From Actinomadura barringtoniae (lineage in GTDB: Bacteria; Actinomycetota; Actinomycetes; Streptosporangiales; Streptosporangiaceae), in NCBI RefSeq assembly GCF_017573505.1, contig NZ_JAGEOJ010000016.1:186001-250000 (forward strand): 64,000 bases of DNA, in the 5' to 3' direction. Positions 1 to 10,398 of this stretch are shown one piece after another. Below the pieces are notes generated by a model. That model ran no database searches. It saw only the letters and a program-made list of their open reading frames with translations, and was not told the origin of the DNA. The position numbers and the translations under genes are program-made. Within the stretch, counting starts at the first letter, position 1. The number at the start of each line of letters is the position of its first letter.

Positions 1-1701
<1,701 letters not shown>

Positions 1702-1702
<1 letters not shown>

Positions 1703-2823
1703 CAGCGACCACTCCCCATGATCTCGATGAAGTGATCGAACAGGCCGGTGGCGTCGTGCGGGCCGGCGGCGGCCTCGGGGTGGTACTGGACGCTGAAGGC
1801 CGGGCGGTCGAGCAGCCGCAGCCCCTCGACGCAGTTGTCGTTCAGGTTGACGTGGCTGACCTCGGCGCGGCCGTACGGGGTGTCGAACGGGCCGTCCGTC
1901 GGGGCGTCCACCGCGAAGCCGTGGTTGTGCGCCGAGACGTCGACCTTGCCGGTGCGGCGGTCCTGCACCGGCTGGTTGATGCCCCGGTGCCCGAAGCGCA
2001 GCTTGTAGGTCCCCAGGCCGAGCGCGCGGCCGAAGATCTGGTTGCCGAAGCAGATGCCGAAGAACGGCTTGCCCGCGTCCAGCACGCCGCGCAGCGCCTC
2101 GACGGCGTAGTCGGCGGTGGCGGGGTCGCCCGGCCCGTTGGAGAAGAACACCCCGTCCGGGTTCAGGGCGAGGATCTGCTCGGCGGTCGTCTTGGCGGGC
2201 AGGACGTGCACCTCGCAGCCGCGCTCGGCCATGCGGTGCGGCGTCATGCCCTTGATGCCGAGGTCGATCGCCGCGACGGTGAACCGCTTCTCGCCGATCG
2301 CGGGGACGACGTACGGCTCCTGCGTGGCGACCTCCGGCGCGAGGTCGGCGCCCTCCATCGAGGGCGTCGCCAGCACCTGCTGGAGCAACTCGTCCACTCC
2401 GGCCTCGACGGCCGCCCCGCTGAAGATGCCGGCGCGCATGGCGCCCCGGTCGCGCAGGTGACGGGTGAGGGCGCGGGTGCCCGGGATCGCGATACCGACG
2501 ACGCCCTGGTCGCGCAGCGCCGACCCCAGCGAGCCGGTGGCCCGCCAGTTGGACGCCACGCGGGCGGGCTCGCGGACCACGTAACCGGCGACCTGGATGC
2601 GGCCGGACTCGGGGTCCTCGTCGTTCACCCCGGTGTTGCCGATGTGCGGCGCGGTCATGGCGACGATCTGGCGGGCGTACGAGGGGTCGGTCAGGGTCTC
2701 CTGGTAGCCGGTCATGCCGGTGTTGAAGACCATCTCGCCGAAGGTCGTCCCCTCCGCCCCGTACGCGACTCCCCGGAAAACGCGTCCGTCTTCGAGGATG
2801 AGCACAGCCGGGGGCTGGGTCAC
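1702..2823 (-). CDS. carA: Carbamoyl-phosphate synthase small subunit (glutamine amidotransferase)
   Basis: 373 residues, normal for the family. It hydrolyses glutamine and channels ammonia to CarB. The N-terminal CPSase_sm_chain domain starts VTQPPAVLILEDG and carries the NTGMTGYQE motif. The C-terminal class I amidotransferase domain has nucleophile Cys in FGICFGNQ (Phe where many relatives have Leu) and the His-Glu pair in QYHPEA. The GTG start is chosen because it gives the family N-terminus and overlaps the pyrC stop as GTGA. The stop overlaps the carB ATG by one base. Expression should follow pyrR control as the fourth gene of the operon. Confidence 0.97.
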
Positions 2824-4106
2824 TGAAGTTTTCCTTCCAGCACGGTCGGCCGGCCGCGCAGGAACGTGGCGACGACCCGGCCGGGCAGCTCCAGCCCCGC
2901 GAACGGGGTGTTGCGGCTCTTGGAGGTCATCGCCGACGCGTCCACGGTGCGGCGCGGCGACGGGTCGTACAGCGTGATGTTGGCCGGGGAACCGGCCTCC
3001 AGCGGACGACCCTGTCCGCTGAGCCGCCCGATCCGCGCGGGGCGGTACGACATGCGGTCGGCCACCCCCGCCCAGTCGAGCAGGTCCGTCTCGATCATGG
3101 CCTCCTGGACCACCGCGAGGGCGGTCTCCAGCCCGATCATGCCCATGGCCGCCACGGCCCACTCGGTCTCCTTGGCCTCGACCGGGTGCGGCGCGTGGTC
3201 GGTCGCGACGCAGTCGATCGTGCCGTCGGCCAGGGCGTGCCGGAGCGCGGTGACGTCGTCGGCGGTGCGCAGCGGCGGGTTGACCTTGAAGATCGGGTCG
3301 TAGGACTCGGCCCGGGTGTCGTTCAGCAGCAGGTGGTGCGGGGTGACCTCGGCGGTCACCTGCACGCCCTTGCTCTTGGCCCAGCGGATCAGCTCGACCG
3401 AGCCCGCCGTGGACACGTGGCAAACGTGCAGGCGCGAGCCGACGTGCTCGGCGAGCAGCACGTCCCGGGCGATGATCGCCTCCTCGGCGACCGCGGGCCA
3501 GCCGCGCATGCCGAGCGCGGCCGACATGACGCCCTCGTTCATCTGGGCGCCCTCGGTGAGCCGCGGCTCCTGGGCGTGCTGGGCGACGACGCCGTCGAAC
3601 GCCTTCACGTACTCCAGCGCGCGGCGCATGATCACCGCGTCCGACACGCAGTGGCCGTCGTCGGAGAAGACCCGTACCTGCGCGGCCGAGTCGGCCATCG
3701 CGCCGAGCTCGGCGAGCTGCTCCCCCGCGATGCTCCGGGTGACCGCGCCGACCGGCTGGACGTCGCAGTAGCCGGCCTCGCGGCCGAGCCGCCAGACCTG
3801 CTCGACGACGCCGGCGGTGTCGGCGACCGGGTCGGTGTTGGCCATGGCGTGCACGGCGGTGTAGCCGCCCATCGCGGCGGCCTTGGTGCCGGACTCGACG
3901 GTCTCGGCGTCCTCGCGGCCGGGCTCGCGCAGGTGCGTGTGCAGGTCCACCAGGCCGGGCAGGGCGATGAGGCCCTTGGCGTCGATGATCTCGGCGCCCT
4001 CGGCGGTCAGATCCTGGCCGATCTGGACGATCTCCTCGTCGCGAACGAGGATGTCGGCCGGGTCGCCGCCGAGGATGCGGGCGTTCTTGATGATGTAGGC
4101 AGTCAC
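2820..4106 (-). CDS. pyrC: Dihydroorotase
   Basis: 428 residues. Cyclises carbamoyl aspartate to dihydroorotate, the third step of UMP synthesis. It is a class I amidohydrolase: metal ligands in VDLHTHLREPG near residue 60, His residues in the LLAEHVGSRLHVCHVS stretch and the catalytic Asp in VATDHAPH. The GTG start (VTAYIIKNARIL) overlaps the pyrB stop as GTGA, and the gene itself overlaps carA the same way. No extra small gene separates pyrC from carA, unlike in mycobacteria, where I recall one. Confidence 0.97.
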   Translation of the reverse strand: MTAYIIKNARILGGDPADILVRDEEIVQIGQDLTAEGAEIIDAKGLIALPGLVDLHTHLREPGREDAETVESGTKAAAMGGYTAVHAMANTDPVADTAGVVEQVWRLGREAGYCDVQPVGAVTRSIAGEQLAELGAMADSAAQVRVFSDDGHCVSDAVIMRRALEYVKAFDGVVAQHAQEPRLTEGAQMNEGVMSAALGMRGWPAVAEEAIIARDVLLAEHVGSRLHVCHVSTAGSVELIRWAKSKGVQVTAEVTPHHLLLNDTRAESYDPIFKVNPPLRTADDVTALRHALADGTIDCVATDHAPHPVEAKETEWAVAAMGMIGLETALAVVQEAMIETDLLDWAGVADRMSYRPARIGRLSGQGRPLEAGSPANITLYDPSPRRTVDASAMTSKSRNTPFAGLELPGRVVATFLRGRPTVLEGKLQ

Positions 4107-5044
4107 TCGGAGACCTCCTTGCCGATGGCGGGCTCCGAGCCGCCGAGCAGCAGATAGAGCACGGCCATGCGGGCGCTGACGCCGTTGGCGACCTGCTCGA
4201 CGATGGTGGAACGGACGGAGTCGGCCACGTCGGCGGCGATCTCGACGCCGCGGTTCATCGGGCCGGGGTGCATGACGATCGCGTGCTCGGGCAGCGCGGC
4301 CATCCGGTCGCCGTCCAGGCCGTAGCGGCGGCTGTACTCGCGCACGGTCGGGAAGTACGAGGCGTTCATCCGCTCGTGCTGGACCCGCAGCATCATGATC
4401 ACGTCGCTCTTGGGCAGCACCGCGTCCAGGTCGTAGGAGACCTCGCACGGCCAGGTGTCGACCGCGACCGGCACCAGCGTCGGCGGGGCGACCACGGTCA
4501 CCTCGGCGCCGAGCGTGTCCAGCAGCAGCACGTTGGACCGTGCCACGCGGCTGTGGAGGATGTCGCCGACGATCGTGACCCTGCGGCCGTCCAGGCTGCC
4601 GAGGCGCTGACGCATGGTGAACGCGTCCAGCAGGGCCTGCGTCGGGTGCTCGTGGGTGCCGTCGCCGGCGTTGATGACACTGCCCTGCACCCAGTTGGCC
4701 AGGCGGTGCGGCGCGCCGGAGGCGCTGTGCCGGATGACGACGCCGTCGGCGCCCATCGCCTCCAGGGTCAGCGCGGTGTCCTTCAGGCTCTCGCCCTTGG
4801 ACACGCTGGACCCCTTGGCCGAGAAGTTGATCACGTCGGCGGACAGCCGCTTGGCGGCCGCCTCGAACGAGATCCGGGTCCGGGTCGAGTCCTCGTAGAA
4901 CAGGTTGACCACGGTGCGGCCGCGCAGGGTGGGCAGCTTCTTGATGGAACGGCCGGAGACCTGGGCGAGCTCCTCGGCCGTGTCCAGGACCAGCAGCGCG
5001 TCGTCCTTGGTCAGGTCCGCCGCGGAGATCAGATGACGCTTCAC
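4103..5044 (-). CDS. pyrB: Aspartate carbamoyltransferase, catalytic subunit
   Basis: 313 residues. Joins carbamoyl phosphate and aspartate. The carbamoyl-phosphate-binding STRTR motif (YEDSTRTRISFE) and HPTQALLDAF are intact, as is the 80s-loop region around GSSVSKGESLKDT. No pyrI regulatory subunit is present, which fits an actinobacterial enzyme regulated at the gene level. GTG start (VKRHLISAADL) overlapping the pyrR stop as GTGA; the 3' end overlaps pyrC in the same way. Confidence 0.97.
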   Translation of the reverse strand: MKRHLISAADLTKDDALLVLDTAEELAQVSGRSIKKLPTLRGRTVVNLFYEDSTRTRISFEAAAKRLSADVINFSAKGSSVSKGESLKDTALTLEAMGADGVVIRHSASGAPHRLANWVQGSVINAGDGTHEHPTQALLDAFTMRQRLGSLDGRRVTIVGDILHSRVARSNVLLLDTLGAEVTVVAPPTLVPVAVDTWPCEVSYDLDAVLPKSDVIMMLRVQHERMNASYFPTVREYSRRYGLDGDRMAALPEHAIVMHPGPMNRGVEIAADVADSVRSTIVEQVANGVSARMAVLYLLLGGSEPAIGKEVSE

Positions 5045-5685
5045 TTCGACTCCCCCGCGCCGACGGCGTGGGCCGCGCCCGCCGCGTTCGCCGCACTCGT
5101 TTCGTTCGGACCGAGGAGGACGGCGTCGCGCTCGTCGTTCTCGGCCAGCAGGACCTTCACGTTCTCGCGCATGGAGGTGGGCAGGTTCTTGCCCACGTAG
5201 TCGGCGCGGATCGGCAGTTCGCGGTGCCCGCGGTCGACCAGGACGGCGAGCTGGACGGCGCGCGGACGGCCCAGGTCGTTCAGCGCGTCGAGGGCGGCGC
5301 GCACCGTGCGGCCGGAGAACAGCACGTCGTCGACCAGCACCACGATGCGGTCGTCGACGCCCTCCGGGGGCAGCTCGGTGCGGCGGATCGCGCGGGCCGG
5401 CTTCATGCGCAGGTCGTCGCGGTACATGGTCACGTCGAGGGAGCCGCAGGGCACGCTGCGGCCTTCGACCTGCATGAGCTGCTCGGCCAGGCGCTGCGCC
5501 AGGGCGACTCCCCTGGTCTGGATGCCGAGCAGGACGACGTCTTCGCCGCCCTTGGTGCGCTCGAGAATCTCGTGTGCGATACGGGTGAGGGCGCGCCGGA
5601 TGTCCGGTCCTTCGAGAACGGCCTTGTGACCGTCTGCCACGCGCGCCTCGACCGGCCCATCCGGCCGGGAGGCAGCATTCACCAC
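5041..5685 (-). CDS. pyrR: PyrR: pyr operon RNA-binding regulator / uracil phosphoribosyltransferase
   Basis: 214 residues, slightly long because of an Ala/Gly-rich C-terminal tail. PyrR binds pyr mRNA when UMP is high and has uracil phosphoribosyltransferase activity. The PRPP loop VLVDDVLFSGRT is at residues 116-127, and the acidic-basic RNA-binding face includes the R-R-T-E-L region near 101. GTG start with a strong AGGAGG at 5691-5696. First gene of the operon. A PyrR-type hairpin lies immediately upstream of its own ribosome binding site, so it probably represses its own translation and, through the overlapping downstream genes, that of the whole operon. Confidence 0.96.
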   Translation of the reverse strand: MVNAASRPDGPVEARVADGHKAVLEGPDIRRALTRIAHEILERTKGGEDVVLLGIQTRGVALAQRLAEQLMQVEGRSVPCGSLDVTMYRDDLRMKPARAIRRTELPPEGVDDRIVVLVDDVLFSGRTVRAALDALNDLGRPRAVQLAVLVDRGHRELPIRADYVGKNLPTSMRENVKVLLAENDERDAVLLGPNETSAANAAGAAHAVGAGESK

Positions 5686-5690
5686 CGAAA

Positions 5691-5716
5691 CCTCCTTTCC
5701 CGCCTCACAGGACGGG
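5691..5716 (-). promoter_or_regulatory. PyrR-binding RNA hairpin overlapping the pyrR leader, next to the ribosome binding site
   Basis: Read on the minus strand, 5716-5699 is CCCGTCCTGTGAGGCGGG: a CCCG/CGGG stem closing a loop that contains UCCUGUGAGG. This matches the core of the PyrR binding loop as I recall it (ARUCCNGNGAGGYU). Only two bases separate the hairpin from the AGGAGG at 5696-5691. No terminator lies between it and pyrR, so translational repression as described for mycobacterial PyrR is more likely than Bacillus-type attenuation. The match is seen; the mechanism is inferred. Confidence 0.82.
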
Positions 5717-5938
5717 TCTTAAAGGACGCCTTGTCCCCATCACCGTAGCAGTCTCCCCCTCCTGCTCAGTACCCGGATGGAACCGTGTCTTCCCTGGTGA
5801 GAGGGGTCACATCGGAGCGCGGAAAGCGCCGTGGAAGGGAGGGTGAATACGCCTGCGGCGCCGAGCCTGCGGGGCTTCGCGCCGATCCGGTCGGCCCGGA
5901 TCGAGACCTGCGGATTCGACCCCTTTTTTCCAATCAGC

Positions 5939-5980
5939 TTGACCTAGAGCCGTCACCGTTTTACCGTCACTGTCCGTAAC
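5939..5980 (+). promoter_or_regulatory. Candidate bldD promoter with an overlapping BldD box
   Basis: TTGACC (5939-5944) and TACCGT (5962-5967) are separated by exactly 17 bases. GTCACTGTCCGTAAC (5966-5980) overlaps the putative -10 and start point. It has both half-sites of the BldD box as recalled (TNAC and GTNA with the right spacing) but differs at two central positions. S. coelicolor BldD represses its own gene, so autorepression is a reasonable reading. The rest of the 394-base gap between pyrR and bldD holds the pyrR leader on the other strand and nothing else I recognise. Confidence 0.5.
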
Positions 5981-6079
5981 CATCCCTGGAGATGGACCCT
6001 AAGGGGGAGACCCCTGCGGATCCTGTTCCTCTCCAGGGCCCCGACAACGACGACGAAAGTGAGCCTGGGGGGCCGCAAC

Positions 6080-6574
6080 ATGCCGTCTGAATACGCTAAG
6101 GCTCTCGGCGCGCGCCTGCGCGCCATCCGTACCCAGCAGGGCCTGTCCCTGCACGGTGTGGAAGAGAAGTCACGTGGCCGCTGGAAGGCCGTCGTCGTGG
6201 GTTCGTACGAGCGGGGCGACCGCGCCGTCACCGTTCAGAAGCTGGCCGAGCTCGCCGATTTCTATGGCGTGCCGGTATCCGAGTTGCTGCCCGGCGGAGC
6301 CGCGCCGAGCCCACTCGGGCCTACACCGAAGCTCGTGATCGACCTCGAGCGACTGCAGCAGCTTCCGAAGGACAAGGCCGGTCCTCTCGCCCGCTACGCC
6401 GCGACGATTCAAAGCCAGCGGGGCGACTACAACGGAAAGGTCCTGTCGATCAGGCAGGAGGACCTGCGTTCGCTCGCAGTGATCTATGACAAGTCCCCGA
6501 CCGAACTGACCGAGGAACTCATCACCTGGGGAGTCCTCGACCCGGAGGCGCGGCGCGCCGTCGAGTCGTTCTGA
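6080..6574 (+). CDS. bldD: BldD, c-di-GMP-controlled master regulator of development
   Basis: 164 residues. An N-terminal XRE-type helix-turn-helix (about 1-75, with WKAVVVGSYERGDRAVT almost identical to Streptomyces BldD) is followed by the C-terminal c-di-GMP-binding domain. The ligand signature R-x-D-x8-R-x-x-D is complete at R114, D116, R125 and D128, the same numbers as in S. coelicolor. It should therefore dimerise on tetrameric c-di-GMP and repress sporulation genes. The ATG at 6080 is preferred over upstream in-frame starts because MPSEYAK is the family N-terminus and a GGGGGG stretch precedes it. Being next to the pyr operon is positional, not functional. Confidence 0.97.
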   Translation: MPSEYAKALGARLRAIRTQQGLSLHGVEEKSRGRWKAVVVGSYERGDRAVTVQKLAELADFYGVPVSELLPGGAAPSPLGPTPKLVIDLERLQQLPKDKAGPLARYAATIQSQRGDYNGKVLSIRQEDLRSLAVIYDKSPTELTEELITWGVLDPEARRAVESF

Positions 6575-6581
6575 CCCTCTG

Positions 6582-6605
6582 ACGAGGCGTCCCCCGACGC
6601 CTCGT
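6582..6605 (+). terminator. Hairpin terminator after bldD
   Basis: Perfect 10-bp inverted repeat (6582-6591 / 6596-6605) with a four-C loop, eight bases after the bldD stop. There is no U tract, as usual for high-GC actinobacteria. Confidence 0.7.
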
Positions 6606-6645
6606 GACCACCGGCCCGGCCTCCGTCCGGGTCATGCTCGGCTGT

Positions 6646-6675
6646 CCGGGGCGTGACGTTTTCGTCACGCCCCGG
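6646..6675 (-). terminator. Hairpin terminator at the amidase 3' end
   Basis: Perfect 13-bp inverted repeat (6646-6658 / 6663-6675) with a TTTT/AAAA loop. It includes the amidase stop codon and lies between two converging genes, so it may act in both directions. Confidence 0.75.
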
Positions 6676-8026
6676 TCGCATATCCGGGGGCCAGTCTCGG
6701 CCACGGCCGGCGCGCCTCCAGCTGCGCCGCGAGCGCGAGCAGGAGCGCCTCCTTGCCGGGCGCGGCGACGAGCTGCACGGAGAGCGGCAGTCCCGAGCCT
6801 CCGATACCCATGGGTACCGACGCCGCCGGAAAGCCCGCCAGGTTCCAGGCCGCGGTCATCGGGGCGTATCTCATCGAGGCGACCACGCTGGGCAACCATC
6901 CGCCCGCGCCCCACGCCTTGGCCTTGGGCGCCCGCTGGGCCAGCGTCGGCATCACCAGAACATCTCGCCGCTCGAACAGTGGCGCCACGGCGGCCCGGAA
7001 CCGCTCCCGGTCGTCGTCGCGCGGTGGCCGCAACCGGCCGACGATCCGGCCCACCCGTACGTGCGTGCGCGTCCTGGCCTCCAGGCGCGGGTCGTCCAGC
7101 AGGCCGTCGGCGTCGGCCTCGGGCCCGACCAGCCACCGCGAGACGAGCGCGGTCGCGGCCCACACCGGATATTCCGGGTCGTCCCGCGCGACGTGGTGCC
7201 CGAGTCCGACGAACGCCTTGCCCGCCTCGCGCACCGCGGCCTTCAGGTCGTCATGGATCATCACCCCGGCGGTGGGCGCCTTGACCGACAGCGCGATCCG
7301 GACCCGTTCGGGCTCCCGGACCTCACCGAGCCCCTTGTCCGCCGCCATCACCGCCAGCGCCAGGGCGGCGTCGGCCACGCTCGTGGCGAGCGGCCCGTTC
7401 TCCGAGAGGCCGTCCCAGGAGTCGGCGCCGATCCCCGAGGGCACGACGCCGGGCCCGGGCTTGATCCCGAACACCCCGCAGTCGGCCGCCGGGATCCGGA
7501 TCGACCCGGCGCCGTCGTTCCCGTGCGCGATCGCCACCATCCCCGACGCCACCGCCGCCGCGGCCCCGCCCGACGAACCGCCCGCCGTCCTGGCGGGGTC
7601 CCACGGGTTGCGGCTGACGCCGAAGGCGTTGTCGGTGAACGGGTAGATCCCCATCTCGGGCAGGTTGGTCAGCCCGACCACCACGGCCCCGGCGGCGCGC
7701 AGCCGTTCCACCACCGCGTGGTCGCGGGCCTGCGGCGTCTCCGGCGTGGCCGCCGACCCGCTGCGCATCGGCTCGCCCGCCACCGGCACGTTGTCCTTGA
7801 TCGCCACCGGCACGCCCGCCAGCGGCAGCTCGCCCAGGTCGCCCCGCCGGTCGACCTCGGCGGCCTCCTCCAGGGCCCGTTCCCGGCGCACCCGCACGAA
7901 CGCCCCGAGCACCCGGTCGACGTCCTCGATCAGGTCCAGATGCTCCCGTACGACCTCGACGGCCGACGTCTCGCCGGTCCGCACCGCCGCAGCGATCTCC
8001 GTCGCGCTCTTTCCCACCCACGTCAT
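6665..8026 (-). CDS. Amidase-signature family hydrolase
   Basis: 453 residues, full length for the family. The Ser-cisSer-Lys triad is visible: Lys in VAIKDNVPV near residue 75, the cis-Ser in TAGGSSGGAAAAVASG near 145 and the nucleophile Ser in GNDGAGSIRIPA near 170. The last motif has Ala where most relatives have Gly (GGGS or GGS becomes GAGS). Substrate unknown: it could be an aryl or aliphatic amide, and nothing suggests the GatA subunit because gatB and gatC are absent. The ATG overlaps the upstream MFS stop as ATGA, so the two are one unit and the transporter may import or export the amide or its product. Confidence 0.9.
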   Translation of the reverse strand: MTWVGKSATEIAAAVRTGETSAVEVVREHLDLIEDVDRVLGAFVRVRRERALEEAAEVDRRGDLGELPLAGVPVAIKDNVPVAGEPMRSGSAATPETPQARDHAVVERLRAAGAVVVGLTNLPEMGIYPFTDNAFGVSRNPWDPARTAGGSSGGAAAAVASGMVAIAHGNDGAGSIRIPAADCGVFGIKPGPGVVPSGIGADSWDGLSENGPLATSVADAALALAVMAADKGLGEVREPERVRIALSVKAPTAGVMIHDDLKAAVREAGKAFVGLGHHVARDDPEYPVWAATALVSRWLVGPEADADGLLDDPRLEARTRTHVRVGRIVGRLRPPRDDDRERFRAAVAPLFERRDVLVMPTLAQRAPKAKAWGAGGWLPSVVASMRYAPMTAAWNLAGFPAASVPMGIGGSGLPLSVQLVAAPGKEALLLALAAQLEARRPWPRLAPGYATGA

Positions 8027-9417
8027 ACGGAAAGAGTCTGCCGTACCGCGCCCCCGCTCACCGCCGCCCGCCGCCGCGGCGCGACGAGAGCGAAGATCAC
8101 CACCAGCCCCATCACCGCCGCGCTCACCGCGAACCCGGCCACGAACCCGGACTCGGTCGGCTGCCCGTGCACCACCGAGGCCGCCACGATGACCGCGCTG
8201 GCCTGCGTGCCCAGCGAGGCGCCGACCGTGCGGATCAGGGTGTTGATCCCGGTGGCGACGCCGGTCTCCTCCGCGGGCACCGCCGCCACAACCAGGTTGG
8301 CCACCGACGCGTAGGCGAACCCGAGGCCCACGCCGCGCGCGATGCCGCCCACGTACAGCTGCCACATGGCGTCGTGCTCGAACGCCACGAACCCGTACCC
8401 CAGCCCGGTCAGCACGGCTCCCATCAGCAGCACGGCCCGCGACCCCACCCGCCGGTCGAGCAGCCCCGCCGTCATCCCCGCCGCGGTCATCCCGAAGCTC
8501 GCGGGCAGCTGCAGCAGCGCGGCCTGGGTGGCCGTACCGCCGAACCCGGCTCCCTTGGGCAGCTGCACCAGCAGCGGGAAGAGCACGCCGCCCGCCATCA
8601 GCGCGTAGCCCGACAGCAGCGACGCCGCGTTGGCCGTCCAGACTCCTCGCCGCCGCATCATCCGGAGATCGACCAGCGGCTCGCTGACCTTGCCCTCGAC
8701 GAGGAGCCACCCGGCCGCCAGCACGACCGCGAGACCGACCAGGCCCAGGACTCCCGGCGACGTCCAGCCCCAGTCCATGCCCTCGGTCAGGGCGGTCAGC
8801 GCGGCCACGAGCCATCCGGCGAAGAGAACCGCGCCCCACCAGTCGACCTTGGCGTGCCCCGTCCCCTCCGTGCGTGGAACGATCCACCAGGCGGCCACGA
8901 CGCCGGGCACCAGCCCGATCACCGGCACCCACAGCAGCCACCGCCACCCCAGGTGGTCGATGATCGGCCCGGCCAGGCACCACGAGACGGCCCCGCCCAG
9001 GCCCAGCATCGACGACATCAGCCCGACCGCCGACGCGGTCCGTTCGGGTGGGAAGACCTGCCGGATGATCGTGTAGGCCAGCGGGAAGACGCCTCCCCCG
9101 ATCCCGCTCAGGACGCGCCCGGCGAGCATCACGCCCAGCGACCCGGCAGCCGCCGCGACGACCATCCCCACGGTCGCGATCACCACGACCACCAGGAGCA
9201 CCGGCCGCGGCCCGTACAGGTCCCCCAGGCGGCCCACCACCGGCGTCGCGACCGCCGCCGACAGGGTCATGGCCGTGAGCGCCCAGGCCGCCCCCGCAGG
9301 CGTCGTGTGCAGGCCCTTCTGCAGCAGCGGCAGCGCGGGCGTGACCACCGCCATCGACAGCGAGTAGGCCATCACCCCGAGGAATGCCAGCAACGCCACC
9401 AGACCCCGACCGCGCAC
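8023..9417 (-). CDS. MFS transporter, DHA2/EmrB-like
   Basis: 464 residues with about 14 hydrophobic segments, starting LVALLAFLGVMAYSLSMAVV. Motif A appears as GRLGDLYGPRPVL and motif C-like ISGIGGGVFPLAY near 105-118. Such proteins are proton-driven multidrug or small-molecule exporters of the cytoplasmic membrane. The GTG at 9417 is preferred to an ATG 15 bases upstream, because AGGAGGGG lies at the correct distance from the GTG but inside the longer version. Coupled to the amidase by ATGA. No regulator gene is adjacent. Confidence 0.88.
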   Translation of the reverse strand: MRGRGLVALLAFLGVMAYSLSMAVVTPALPLLQKGLHTTPAGAAWALTAMTLSAAVATPVVGRLGDLYGPRPVLLVVVVIATVGMVVAAAAGSLGVMLAGRVLSGIGGGVFPLAYTIIRQVFPPERTASAVGLMSSMLGLGGAVSWCLAGPIIDHLGWRWLLWVPVIGLVPGVVAAWWIVPRTEGTGHAKVDWWGAVLFAGWLVAALTALTEGMDWGWTSPGVLGLVGLAVVLAAGWLLVEGKVSEPLVDLRMMRRRGVWTANAASLLSGYALMAGGVLFPLLVQLPKGAGFGGTATQAALLQLPASFGMTAAGMTAGLLDRRVGSRAVLLMGAVLTGLGYGFVAFEHDAMWQLYVGGIARGVGLGFAYASVANLVVAAVPAEETGVATGINTLIRTVGASLGTQASAVIVAASVVHGQPTESGFVAGFAVSAAVMGLVVIFALVAPRRRAAVSGGAVRQTLSV

Positions 9418-9529
9418 GACCCCTCCTCGCATACCGGCATAACTTTCTCATGCACGGCAATTGGGACGGCCCGCGCCCGTGCGCTCAAGGGCCGTCTCCG
9501 AGGCCGTCGCACAGGCGGCCCATCGGTCG

Positions 9530-9616
9530 GCGGCCGGGTCGGCCGGCGGCCGGTCGGCCGGTCGGTAGCCGGTCGGTCGGTAGCCGGTCGGTCGGTCGCG
9601 ATCGCCGGTCGGGGCG
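9530..9616. repeat. GGTCGG-rich short tandem repeat between the MFS and ANTAR genes
   Basis: Degenerate direct repeats built on GGCCGGTCGG and GGTCGGTAGCC, including two adjacent copies of a 15-base unit. Both neighbouring genes are on the minus strand; the repeat lies downstream of the ANTAR stop and upstream of the MFS promoter. Apart from this, the 204-base gap holds nothing I recognise. Confidence 0.7.
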
Positions 9617-9621
9617 GGCCG

Positions 9622-10398
9622 TCAGGTGCCCGGCTTGCGGGGTGACAGCGGCGATCGCTCGGTGGTGAGCTCCCTGGTGTCCTCGGAATCCTGGATGATC
9701 CCCAGCGCGACGTCGGACAGCTTGCGGCGGTGCCGGCGCGCGAACGCGCGGATCTCGGCGGCGGCGCGGTTGACGGTCAGGCGGCGGCGCTCGGCCAGGA
9801 CACCCTTGGCCTGTTCGATGATGATGCGGCTCTGCACGGCGATGTTCAGCTGCTGCGTCAGCACGTCCGGCTGATGGGTGGCGCGATGGCCGAGCAGGCC
9901 GACGGTGGCGTGGTCGGCCAGGGCCTGGCCGAGCCGCTGGTCGGCCGGTGAGAGTTCGCCGGGGTGGTGCGTGAAGACGTTGAGCGTGCCGATGACGTCC
10001 TGCCGCAGCCGCATCGGCAGCCCGTGCGCGGCGCGGAACCCCACCTCGTGGGCGGGCGGGGCGAAGTTCGGCCAGCGGCCGACGGCCGCGGGTGCCATGA
10101 GGTCGGGGCACGAGACCGCGCGCCCGCTGGTGAAGGTGTCGACGCAGGGACCCTCGTCCTGCTGGAGCTGCAGCAGCTCCAGCATCCGGCTCTGTTCCGT
10201 CGAGGCCGCGATCAGCTGGAGCTGGCCGCGGTTGTTGGTGACCAGGACGCCGGCCGCGGCGACCGCGAGCAGGTCCGCGCAGTGCCCGGCGAGCCGGTTC
10301 AGGTAGTCGATGATGTCGAAGTCGTCGACCAGGGTGTCGGCGAGATCGACGAAGGCGATGGTGAGCCGTTGCTCTCGTGAGAGCTGGTCAGCTGCCAT
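9622..10398 (-). CDS. GAF-ANTAR putative antitermination regulator
   Basis: 258 residues. An N-terminal GAF domain (about 10-170; conserved DEGPCVDTF and the GLPMRLRQDVIGTLNVF strand) precedes a C-terminal ANTAR RNA-binding domain (about 185-240; IIEQAKGVLAER, then the A-x3-R-x2-A-R helix). ANTAR proteins bind paired hairpins in nascent RNA and prevent termination; the GAF ligand is unknown. The ATG at 10398 is chosen over the one at 10404 because GAGG is six bases from the former and touches the latter. It overlaps the upstream ANTAR gene by 11 bases. Confidence 0.88.
   Translation of the reverse strand: MAADQLSREQRLTIAFVDLADTLVDDFDIIDYLNRLAGHCADLLAVAAAGVLVTNNRGQLQLIAASTEQSRMLELLQLQQDEGPCVDTFTSGRAVSCPDLMAPAAVGRWPNFAPPAHEVGFRAAHGLPMRLRQDVIGTLNVFTHHPGELSPADQRLGQALADHATVGLLGHRATHQPDVLTQQLNIAVQSRIIIEQAKGVLAERRRLTVNRAAAEIRAFARRHRRKLSDVALGIIQDSEDTRELTTERSPLSPRKPGT

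Noticed and set aside
6665..8026. Amidase considered as GatA of the tRNA amidotransferase
   Set aside because: gatB and gatC are absent and it is coupled to a transporter; sequence around the third catalytic motif differs from GatA.
9530..9616. GGTCGG repeats considered as a CRISPR array
   Set aside because: Units are short, directly adjacent and degenerate with no spacers, and no cas gene is near.
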